5,132 bases of DNA from Alphaproteobacteria bacterium (GTDB taxonomy: Bacteria > Pseudomonadota > Alphaproteobacteria > Rhizobiales > Rhizobiaceae). A model generated the notes under the pieces. It did not search any database. It had not been told where the DNA came from and worked only from the letters and a program-made list of their open reading frames with translations. Where the stretch lies: contig JAFKFE010001143.1 in the NCBI GenBank assembly GCA_017308345.1, positions 1 through 5,132 of the forward strand, read 5' to 3'. Positions 1-5,132 of the stretch are shown here, one piece after another (position 1 is the stretch's first letter; every line of letters begins with the position of its first letter). The position numbers and the translations under genes are program-made.

Positions 1-1
1 C

Positions 2-643
2 GACCTCTACGACCATCGCGACCCGGTGCTGGCGGCGGCGCTGCGGAAGGGCCTCGACGCCGACCGGATGGCTATGGGAGACGCGCTTGACGGCAAGACG
101 ATGAAACCGAAAGGCGGCCTCGACAACGCCGCCGGCATGCGGCAGTCGGCGCAAGGCGCGGCAAGGCTGATGGCGGCCGATGACGGGCCGCGCATCGCGG
201 CGCTTGCCTTCGACGGCTGGGACACGCATGTCAACGAAGGCGGGGCCAGCGGTCGGCTCGCCAATCTGCTCGGCGGCCTCGACGGCGCCTTCGAGGAATT
301 CGAGAAAGGGCTCGGCTCGCGCTGGAAGGACACGGCGGTCGTCGCGATCACCGAATTCGGCCGCACGGCGCGCATCAACGGCACGGTCGGCACCGACCAC
401 GGTACCGGCACCGTGGTGCTGCTCGCCGGCGGCGCGATAAAAGGCGGCCGCGTCATCGCCGACTGGCCCGGACTGAAGCCGGCTCAACTTTACGAACAGC
501 GTGATCTGGCACCGACCAGCGATGTGCGGGCGGTGCTGAAGGGGCTGCTCGCGGACCAGTTCGGGCTCTCGGCGGCAATGCTCGGCGACAAGGTCTTTCC
601 GGAGTCGGTGGCGGTGAGGCCGATGCGCGATCTCGTCGCATAG
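2..643 (+). CDS. DUF1501 domain-containing protein, C-terminal part (5' end outside window)
   Basis: The reading frame is open from the left edge to the TAG at 641-643, giving 213 visible residues. DUF1501 (COG4102) proteins are usually about 400 residues or more, so roughly the N-terminal half is missing, including any Tat or Sec signal. Family hallmarks appear in the expected order: FDGWDTH at visible residues 70-76, EFGRT at 118-122, then GTDHG at 130-134 followed by a GGAIKGGRV stretch. The C-terminal part (SDVRAVLKGLLADQFGL) is also typical. The family is related to the alkaline phosphatase/sulfatase fold and is often exported, but its reaction is not established. From general knowledge, such genes often sit beside a DUF1800 (COG5267) gene, which would lie to the left. 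The first in-window start-like codon (GTG at 26) is internal. Family assignment is firm; function is unknown. Confidence 0.9.
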   Translation, partial: DLYDHRDPVLAAALRKGLDADRMAMGDALDGKTMKPKGGLDNAAGMRQSAQGAARLMAADDGPRIAALAFDGWDTHVNEGGASGRLANLLGGLDGAFEEFEKGLGSRWKDTAVVAITEFGRTARINGTVGTDHGTGTVVLLAGGAIKGGRVIADWPGLKPAQLYEQRDLAPTSDVRAVLKGLLADQFGLSAAMLGDKVFPESVAVRPMRDLVA

Positions 644-650
644 ATAAGAG

Positions 651-684
651 AGCGCCCGCGCCGTTTCCGGGGCGGGCGCTTTCT
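651..684. terminator. Rho-independent terminator between convergent genes
   Basis: The arm AGCGCCCGC (651-659) pairs perfectly with GCGGGCGCT (672-680). An inner CCG/CGG pairing (661-663 with 668-670) closes on a 4-base loop, leaving one G-G mismatch at 660/671. The + strand continues TTCTTC after the stem, so it best suits the DUF1501 gene, which ends 7 bases upstream. On the minus strand the tail reads CTCTTATC, which is weaker but could still help stop the leftward gene ending at 702. Confidence 0.8.
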
Positions 685-701
685 TCGCTCTCGAGCGATC
701 A

Positions 702-971
702 TCAGCTCCAGAAACCGTGGTGCCAGCGGCCGTGATACCAGAAACCGGGGTGCCAATGGCGCACATGCATCGGGCGGATGATCACCCGGCCGTTTAGCAC
801 GCACCTGCCCCAGCGGTTCATGTGCCGGCCGGGACCGCAGCGCCAGCCGATGGTCTCGATCGGCAACTGCGAGGCACTCGGCTTGGCCATCGGCATAGCC
901 TGCGAGCCGGCGCCGGACAAAACCAATGTACCGGCGGCCAAAGCGATGGGCAGAAAGTGTTTTGTGAACAT
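702..971 (-). CDS. Small secreted GCG_CRPN-type protein with His/Trp-rich tail
   Basis: This encodes 89 residues. The N-terminus is a clear Sec signal peptide: a basic MFTKH start, a hydrophobic core at about residues 6-20, and a probable cleavage site after Ser-Gln-Ala (residue 25). The mature protein would be about 64 residues and periplasmic or secreted. Residues 44-60 (RCGPG...WGRCVLN) resemble the GCG_CRPN 'prefix-to-repeats' motif of small rhizobial exported proteins, with Cys45 and Cys57 as a likely disulfide pair. The tail (68-89) is very rich in His, Trp and Gly, with two HxGFW units at 74-78 and 84-88. The start at 971 is supported by a GGAG Shine-Dalgarno 7 bases upstream. The gene stands alone and converges on the DUF1501 gene. 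Function is unknown; metal binding or envelope interaction by the tail is only a suggestion. Confidence 0.82.
   Translation of the reverse strand: MFTKHFLPIALAAGTLVLSGAGSQAMPMAKPSASQLPIETIGWRCGPGRHMNRWGRCVLNGRVIIRPMHVRHWHPGFWYHGRWHHGFWS
708..767. repeat. 30-bp tandem duplication inside the small secreted protein gene
   Basis: Positions 708-725 and 738-755 are 18-base copies identical at 17 positions (T versus G at 718/748), with a 30-bp period. The remaining 12 bases of each unit have largely diverged. The period keeps the frame and yields the two HxGFW blocks at the protein's C-terminus. Confidence 0.75.
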
Positions 972-978
972 GCGTCGT

Positions 979-982
979 CTCC
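979..982 (-). promoter_or_regulatory. Shine-Dalgarno of the small secreted protein gene
   Basis: The minus strand reads GGAG here, 7 bases before the ATG at 971-969. This is good spacing and fixes the start. Confidence 0.65.
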
Positions 983-1154
983 GTAACTCATCCCTACCAC
1001 CGTGAAACGGAGGACAGGGCGGATTCCGTCGGAGCGGGGCCGATCACATTTTCGTTAGACAAGTTCGGCACACGGCGCCTCGCGGTTCGCATCATCATGC
1101 CTTCCGAAGCCACGCCGGCTAAATGACCAAACCCAACCATTGCCCGACATCGAA

Positions 1155-1168
1155 TTGATCCATATCAA
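1155..1168 (+). promoter_or_regulatory. FNR/FixK-type operator
   Basis: The sequence TTGAT-CCAT-ATCAA matches the FNR/FixK/Anr consensus TTGAT-N4-ATCAA at all ten defined positions, and both half-sites are perfectly symmetric. FixK and FnrN regulators of rhizobia bind this site to activate genes under low oxygen, typically centred near -41.5. The centre here is 1161.5, about 100 bases before the flavoprotein start. A class II promoter would therefore start transcription near 1203, leaving a leader of about 65 bases. A palindrome has no direction, but the leftward gene starts about 190 bases away, so the rightward gene is the better target. Confidence 0.75.
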
Positions 1169-1190
1169 CGAGCCATAATGTGTCCCGCAC

Positions 1191-1196
1191 TAGGCT
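1191..1196 (+). promoter_or_regulatory. Possible -10 element downstream of the FNR/FixK box
   Basis: TAGGCT is a weak match to TATAAT, but it lies where a class II FNR-dependent promoter needs it, ending 7 bases before the predicted start near 1203. No good -35 element is needed or seen. This is inferred from the box position. Confidence 0.35.
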
Positions 1197-1255
1197 GGAT
1201 AAGGCCGATGAATATCGATCGATGGAGATTGTTAAGCCGAAGGCCAGCTGAAAAC

Positions 1256-1260
1256 AGGAG
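1256..1260 (+). promoter_or_regulatory. Shine-Dalgarno deciding the flavoprotein start
   Basis: AGGAG lies 3 bases before the ATG at 1264, 9 before the ATG at 1270 and 12 before the ATG at 1273. The spacing favours 1270. Confidence 0.65.
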
Positions 1261-1269
1261 ATCATGGCG

Positions 1270-1716
1270 ATGATGATCCGCACGCTCTCAACCTTGGACT
1301 GCACGAAATTGCTGGCGGCAAACCGTACCGGCCATCTGGCATGCGTGAAGGACGGACAACCTTACGTCGTATGCTTCAACTACGCCTATGCCGACAGCCA
1401 TCTCTATGCGTTCTCCCTGGAGGGTAAGAAGATCGACTGGATGCGGGCCAATCCCCATGTGTGCGCTCAGGTCGACGAGCATACGCAAGGACGCGGTTGG
1501 AGAAGCGTGATCGTCGACGGCCGCTACGAGGAACTGCCGGACCGGATCGGCCACAAGGTTCAGCGTGACCACGCGTGGTCGGTGCTGAGCAAGCACACCG
1601 ACTGGTGGGAGCCCGGCGCGCTCAAGCCTGTCGCGCCTCCCACCTCGGACAGCATGCCGCATGTCTTTTTCCGGATCGTCGTCGATCAGATTTCGGGACG
1701 GGAGGCGATTGAATAG
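1270..1716 (+). CDS. Pyridoxamine 5'-phosphate oxidase-like (COG3467/NimA-like) flavin-binding protein
   Basis: This encodes 148 residues from the ATG at 1270; the ATG at 1264 would add Met-Ala. The size fits the short split-barrel flavoprotein family. From the chosen start, residues 18-34 (NRTGHLACVKDGQPYVV) form the first barrel strands. EGKKIDWMRANPHVC at about 51-65 is the characteristic 'G-x-K-x..M-x-x-NP-x-V' segment near the flavin phosphate. WRSVIVDGRYEEL at about 77-89 is the next conserved strand pair. Relatives bind FMN, FAD or F420, and some reduce nitroimidazoles; the substrate here cannot be told. It is unlikely to be true PdxH, which is about 200 residues or more. No signal peptide or membrane segment is visible, so it is probably cytoplasmic. 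A perfect FNR/FixK box upstream suggests low-oxygen induction. It stands alone and converges on iorB. Confidence 0.87.
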   Translation: MMIRTLSTLDCTKLLAANRTGHLACVKDGQPYVVCFNYAYADSHLYAFSLEGKKIDWMRANPHVCAQVDEHTQGRGWRSVIVDGRYEELPDRIGHKVQRDHAWSVLSKHTDWWEPGALKPVAPPTSDSMPHVFFRIVVDQISGREAIE

Positions 1717-1727
1717 GCGATGTTCAT

Positions 1728-1747
1728 GCGCCGGTGACGTCCGGCGC
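1728..1747. repeat. GC-rich hairpin in the convergent gap
   Basis: GCGCCGG (1728-1734) and CCGGCGC (1741-1747) form a perfect 7-bp stem around a 6-base loop, in the 45-bp gap between the flavoprotein stop and the iorB stop. No T-run follows on either strand, so it is at best a weak or bidirectional terminator, or an element that stabilises both 3' ends. Confidence 0.5.
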
Positions 1748-1761
1748 GGCGGCTCAAATGT

Positions 1762-3342
1762 CTACGAAACCGGGCCAAGCGTCGCCACTGTCTTCAGCGC
1801 GCCGTCCAGCATGTCGCCCTTTTCGTCCTTCAGCGCTGCCTCACGCAGGCGGCGGATCCAGTCGGCGGCGTCTTCGCGACCCTCGAGCATGGCAAGCGCC
1901 GACAGCACGCGGTCGAATTTCGACTGGGCGCGGGCATGGGTGTCGCTATAGCCCTTGATCAGCCGGCGGCAGTTCAGGATTTCGGTGGCCAGCGCATAGT
2001 CCTTGCGCGCAAGGCCGAGCGCAAGTTCGTACCAGCGCTCCAGATGCTCGACCTCTATCTTGTGGCGCAGCAGGCGGCGGCGCCAGCGGCGCAGGCCGCC
2101 GATGAACCACAGCATGGCGAAGCCGGCAAAACTGTCGGTACGGATGTGGCGGCCGCGATTGATGCGGCGGTCGAGGAAGGCGGCGAGTTTCGGGCGGCTT
2201 TCGATGTAGCTCCCCAGGCCCACCGGCAGCGTGCCGCAGAACTCCTCGATGCGCGGATGGAAGTATTCGGTGACCTGCAGCACCGAGCCCTCCTTGACGC
2301 CGACTTCCTTGCGCACCCGCCGGTCGCGGGTCGAACGCGTCTTCAGGTCGGCGACGCGGATCATGTCGTCATAGCACATGGCGTTGGCGAGATGTTTCGC
2401 CGCGGCGATCGACAAAGCATAGCCGCGCGCCGCATCGTCCAGCGCCACCGCCCTGCCCAGCCGGTCGAGGTACTCGCGGCCATAGGGGATGTCCTGATAG
2501 TCGACGACCTTTTTCAGGCCGCGTCCGGCCATATCGCGCAACGGCTCCGGCAGCGCCGCGACGCGGGCGGCGAGTTCCTGCCAGCCCTTCACCAGTGTTT
2601 CCGGTCCGCTGACCTTCGCAGTTGACGTGACTTCCGGCGCGGCAGGTTTCGCAACTGCCTTCTTGCCCGCCGGCGCGGCAGCGACGCCGCGCGCGCGATC
2701 ATAGGCAGCGCCGAAGGCGGCGAGACTGGCTTTCACGCCACGGCCGCCGGCACCGATCGCCTGCTCGTAGCTCTCGCGGGTGAAGGGCAGCGCGTCGGAA
2801 CCGGCCAGCGCGCCGAGCAGGCTGGCGGAGATCATCGTGCCGTTCTCGGCGGCGATCCTCTCCATGTCGAAGGCGATGAAGCGCTTGGCCGCCGCCTGCG
2901 CCGTTGCGTGCACCTTCTCCGACGAAGCGCGGCCATCGCCCGGCTCGATCTTTTCCGACACGGCGGCGATGCGGTGCGAGGAGGCGATCAGCGTCGTGCG
3001 CTCGGGCGTCACGAAACCCCTGATGATGGCGCGGCCAGCCTCCATCAGCTCGGCGGCGATCAGGATGTCGACATCGCCCTGCGACGGCGACAGCGCGAAG
3101 ACCGGCAGCCGGCCGGTGTGGCGGGCCATCTCGATGTAATAGATCGTCGCGCCCGTGCGCTGGGCGACGCCGGCAACCGACGTCGACTGGGCGATGTAGC
3201 CGTTGCGCTCGGCGACGTCGGTGATCCAGTCGGCGAGCACGCCGCCGCCCTGGCCGCCGACGGCAAGCACGGCGAGCTTTATCACCGGCGAGTCGTCTGA
3301 GGCGCCCGTCTTCGGGCGCAGCGCTGCGCTGTGGTCAAGCAT
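1762..3342 (-). CDS. iorB: Indolepyruvate oxidoreductase subunit beta (extended form with DUF6537-like domain)
   Basis: This encodes 526 residues. Residues about 20-215 form the 2-oxoacid:acceptor oxidoreductase gamma-type domain, with the glycine-rich GGQGGG at 29-34 and the typical SVAGVAQRTGAT at 55-66. An Ala/Lys/Pro-rich linker spans about 217-246. The rest (about 250-526) matches what I recognise as DUF6537, the C-terminal domain of proteobacterial and fused indolepyruvate oxidoreductases; its role is unknown. Archaeal IorB is only about 200 residues, so this is the long bacterial form. With IorA it should oxidatively decarboxylate indolepyruvate or phenylpyruvates, with CoA, to the aryl-acetyl-CoA. 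The ATG (3340-3342) overlaps the end of iorA by 8 bp. No good Shine-Dalgarno precedes it, which fits translational coupling. Electron acceptor and preferred substrate are not visible. Confidence 0.88.
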   Translation of the reverse strand: MLDHSAALRPKTGASDDSPVIKLAVLAVGGQGGGVLADWITDVAERNGYIAQSTSVAGVAQRTGATIYYIEMARHTGRLPVFALSPSQGDVDILIAAELMEAGRAIIRGFVTPERTTLIASSHRIAAVSEKIEPGDGRASSEKVHATAQAAAKRFIAFDMERIAAENGTMISASLLGALAGSDALPFTRESYEQAIGAGGRGVKASLAAFGAAYDRARGVAAAPAGKKAVAKPAAPEVTSTAKVSGPETLVKGWQELAARVAALPEPLRDMAGRGLKKVVDYQDIPYGREYLDRLGRAVALDDAARGYALSIAAAKHLANAMCYDDMIRVADLKTRSTRDRRVRKEVGVKEGSVLQVTEYFHPRIEEFCGTLPVGLGSYIESRPKLAAFLDRRINRGRHIRTDSFAGFAMLWFIGGLRRWRRRLLRHKIEVEHLERWYELALGLARKDYALATEILNCRRLIKGYSDTHARAQSKFDRVLSALAMLEGREDAADWIRRLREAALKDEKGDMLDGALKTVATLGPVS

Positions 3343-5132
3343 CGGCGAACATCAGGCGACGGCTCTCGCGGCGGCGCTGCAACAGGCCGATCACGGCGCG
3401 GCGCGCGCCTTCCAGGAAACGGTCCCAGCGACCGGGATTGTGGACGACGTCGGCGCGGTAGAAGGACGGGCACAGAACGGCCGCATCCGCCACCTCGCCG
3501 CAATTGCCGCAGCCGACGCAGTTCTGGTCGATCGCGGCGACCGGATCGTCGCGCAGCGGATCGTCGAGCGACTTCACCGACAGCGACGGGCAGCCGGACA
3601 GCCGCATGCAGGCATGGTCGCCGGTGCAGATATCCTCGTCGACGCCGAACTTCGGCTTCACGATACGCTCACCGCCCTTGATCGCCTTGTCGACCAGCGG
3701 CTTCTCGCGGCGCTGGCGGTTGAGCATGCATTCGGACGAGGCGACGATGACCTTCGGACCTTTCTCCTCGGTGGTCAGCGCGTCGCGCAGCGCGGCTCGC
3801 ATCTTGCCGACATCATAGGTGCGGTCGATATGGCGCAGCCATTTGACACCCATGCCCTTCACCGCTTCGTCGATCGGATGCTTCGTCGACTTGGTGCGGT
3901 TGTTGGCCCGCGAGGACAGGATATCCTGGCCGCCGGTGGCCGCCGAATAGAAATTGTCGACGATGACGATGACGCCGTCATTCTTGTTGAAGACGGCGTT
4001 GCCGATCGAGGAGGTGAGACCGTTGTGCCAGAAGCCGCCGTCGCCGACGAAGGAGATCGAGCGGCGTTTCGCTTCCGGCGAATTGAAGGCGGAAGCCGAG
4101 GCCGGCCCGAGCCCATAGCCCATGGTGGTGGCGCCGAGCTCGAAGGGCGGCATGATCGAGAACAGATGGCAGCCGATATCGGAGGCGATATGGTGCTTGC
4201 CGAGTTCCTGCTCGACCAGCTTCGTCGCGGCGAAGATCGGCCGTTCCGGGCAGCCGACGCAGAAGCCCGGCGGACGTCCGGGAACGACATTGATGAGATC
4301 GGCGGTGTCGACGCCCTCGCCCAGCTTGTTCGGGGCGCGGACCTCGCCGGGCAGCAGATGCGGAGCGTTGGCGCGCAGGAAGGAGCCGATGCCGTCGAGC
4401 ATGACCTGGCCGGTATATTCGCCGGCCATCGGCAGGTGCTCCTTGCCGACCAGCTTCGTGCCGCGGCCTGCCTTGTGCAGCATCGCGGCAAAGGCCTGCT
4501 CGATATAGTTGGGCTGGCCTTCCTCGACGACCAGAACCGCCTGCTTGCCTTCGCAGAAGGACAGGAATTCATCGTCGACCAGCGGATAGACGGCGTTCAG
4601 CACATAAAGCGGCACGTCGGTGTCGCCATAGGTGTCGGCAAGGCCGAGCCGCTGCAGCGCGCGGATGACGGAATTGTACATGCCGCCCTGCATGACGATG
4701 CCGACCGAGCCGTGATCCGGCCCGAAGAACTCGTTGATCTTGCGGCTCTTGATGAAATCGACCGCCGCCGGCCAGCGCTTGGCGACCTTCTCCTTCTCAT
4801 GCAGGAAGGAGGCTGGCGGCAGTACGATGCGACCGGTGTCGCGGCGCGGCGCGGCAAGCGCGTCGGCGACCGACATTGGCGGACGCTTGTTGTCCTTGGC
4901 GGTGAAGTGGCCGTGGACGTGGCAGCAGCGGATGCGCACCTGCAGCATGACCGGCGTGTTCGAGACCTCGGACAGTTCGAAGCCGTCCTCCACCGCCTTG
5001 ACGATGGAGGGCAGGTTCGGGCGCGGATCGAGCAGCCAGACCTGGCTTTTCATGGCGAAGGCGTGGCTGCGCTCCTGCATGATGGAAGAGCCCTCGCCAT
5101 AGTCCTCGCCGACGATGATCAGCGCGCCGCCG
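3335..5132 (-). CDS. iorA: Indolepyruvate ferredoxin oxidoreductase subunit alpha (5' end outside window)
   Basis: The visible 598 residues run off the right edge. The frame stays open upstream of the Met at 5080, and those 17 residues (including VGEDYGEGSS) are conserved family sequence, so that Met is not the start. Bacterial homologues are roughly 700 residues, so about 110-120 are missing. In visible numbering, CVGCPERP at 291-298 is the IorA CxxCP motif. The thiamine diphosphate site has GDG at 363-365, followed after about 30 residues by VDN and then SAATGG. A C-terminal two-cluster ferredoxin domain spans 502-554. Cluster motif 1 is CxxDxxC-x5-CP (502, 505, 508, 514) and motif 2 is CxxCxxC-x9-CP (538, 541, 544, 554). 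The Asp at 505 stands where a Cys is usual. The catalytic alpha subunit is probably cytoplasmic and pairs with IorB. Its last 8 bp overlap iorB. Confidence 0.92.
   Translation of the reverse strand, partial: GGALIIVGEDYGEGSSIMQERSHAFAMKSQVWLLDPRPNLPSIVKAVEDGFELSEVSNTPVMLQVRIRCCHVHGHFTAKDNKRPPMSVADALAAPRRDTGRIVLPPASFLHEKEKVAKRWPAAVDFIKSRKINEFFGPDHGSVGIVMQGGMYNSVIRALQRLGLADTYGDTDVPLYVLNAVYPLVDDEFLSFCEGKQAVLVVEEGQPNYIEQAFAAMLHKAGRGTKLVGKEHLPMAGEYTGQVMLDGIGSFLRANAPHLLPGEVRAPNKLGEGVDTADLINVVPGRPPGFCVGCPERPIFAATKLVEQELGKHHIASDIGCHLFSIMPPFELGATTMGYGLGPASASAFNSPEAKRRSISFVGDGGFWHNGLTSSIGNAVFNKNDGVIVIVDNFYSAATGGQDILSSRANNRTKSTKHPIDEAVKGMGVKWLRHIDRTYDVGKMRAALRDALTTEEKGPKVIVASSECMLNRQRREKPLVDKAIKGGERIVKPKFGVDEDICTGDHACMRLSGCPSLSVKSLDDPLRDDPVAAIDQNCVGCGNCGEVADAAVLCPSFYRADVVHNPGRWDRFLEGARRAVIGLLQRRRESRRLMFADA

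Larger units (their letters stand above)
983..1263. other. Divergent intergenic regulatory region
   Basis: About 280 bases lie between the divergently read small-protein gene and flavoprotein gene. The region holds the FNR/FixK palindrome at 1155-1168, a possible -10 element at 1191-1196, a self-complementary ATCGATCGAT at 1214-1223, and the Shine-Dalgarno at 1256-1260. The half nearer the leftward gene (983-1140) must contain that gene's promoter, but I cannot pick out a convincing sigma-70 -35/-10 pair there. I see no RNA gene or convincing small ORF. Confidence 0.6.

Noticed and set aside
7..456. Minus-strand open frame opposite the DUF1501 gene
   Set aside because: The opposite frame carries unmistakable DUF1501 motifs, while this product is Ser/Pro/Ala-rich with no recognisable domain.
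1006..1027. Possible EcfG-type stress promoter (GGAAT ... CGTT) for the small secreted protein gene
   Set aside because: On the minus strand the elements are separated by 13 bases instead of the usual 16-17, and the first box ends in T rather than C.
1039..1069. GCCGA ... TCGGC inverted repeat upstream of the small secreted protein gene
   Set aside because: Two 5-base arms about 20 bases apart are expected by chance in this composition, and nothing else supports an operator or hairpin.
1214..1223. Self-complementary ATCGATCGAT in the flavoprotein leader
   Set aside because: It is short and a simple repeat of GATC-type sequence, with no known operator match. It was kept only as a note in the intergenic entry.
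1119..1304. Minus-strand 61-codon frame across the FNR/FixK box and flavoprotein start
   Set aside because: It overlaps the operator and the real gene's start, and I recognise no family in it. A hydrophobic stretch alone is not enough.
1936..2625. Long open frame (229 codons) on the + strand inside iorB
   Set aside because: It is antisense to a strongly conserved enzyme gene in GC-rich DNA, where such open frames are expected. I recognise no family, and its sequence follows the third-position bias of iorB.
2908..3300. + strand open frame antisense to the 5' part of iorB
   Set aside because: Same GC-driven shadow of iorB. The product is low in complexity (Arg, Asp, Gly, Ala) with no recognisable domain.
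3859..4572. Long minus-strand frame (237 codons) within iorA in another frame
   Set aside because: The Ser/Arg/Pro/Ala-rich composition is typical of an out-of-frame reading of a GC-rich gene. The true iorA frame covers the same bases with clear motifs.

Overview
The window is GC-rich, with G or C at most third codon positions. Its gene content points to an alphaproteobacterium of the Hyphomicrobiales (Rhizobiales), perhaps Mesorhizobium or a relative. The basis is a DUF1501 protein, a small secreted GCG_CRPN-type protein, a FixK/FNR-type operator and a split iorA/iorB pair with an extended beta subunit. The genus is a guess made without a search. There are five protein genes, two of them cut by the window edges. 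I see no tRNA, rRNA, CRISPR array or insertion sequence.

Left part (1-971): the C-terminal half of a DUF1501 (COG4102) protein reads rightward and ends at 643. A strong GC hairpin with a T-rich tail follows. It separates this gene from a leftward gene for an 89-residue secreted protein with a GCG_CRPN-like core and a His/Trp/Gly-rich tail. That tail is built on a 30-bp tandem duplication that is still visible in the DNA.

Middle (972-1716): a divergent intergenic region of about 290 bp carries a perfect FNR/FixK palindrome (TTGAT-N4-ATCAA). It lies upstream of a rightward gene for a pyridoxamine 5'-phosphate oxidase-like (COG3467/NimA-like) flavin-binding protein. The box suggests that this gene is induced at low oxygen.

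Right part (1717-5132): a leftward two-gene operon fills the rest. iorA (5' end beyond the window) overlaps iorB by 8 bp. Together they encode a thiamine diphosphate and iron-sulfur 2-oxoacid oxidoreductase of the indolepyruvate type. It would convert aryl pyruvates from aromatic amino acid transamination into aryl-acetyl-CoA. The operon converges on the flavoprotein gene across a 45-bp gap containing a hairpin.

Most of the window is ordinary chromosomal gene content. The points most worth a second look are the perfect FNR/FixK operator, the CxxDxxC ferredoxin motif in IorA and the repeat-built tail of the small secreted protein. I found no convincing evidence of a wholly new system.
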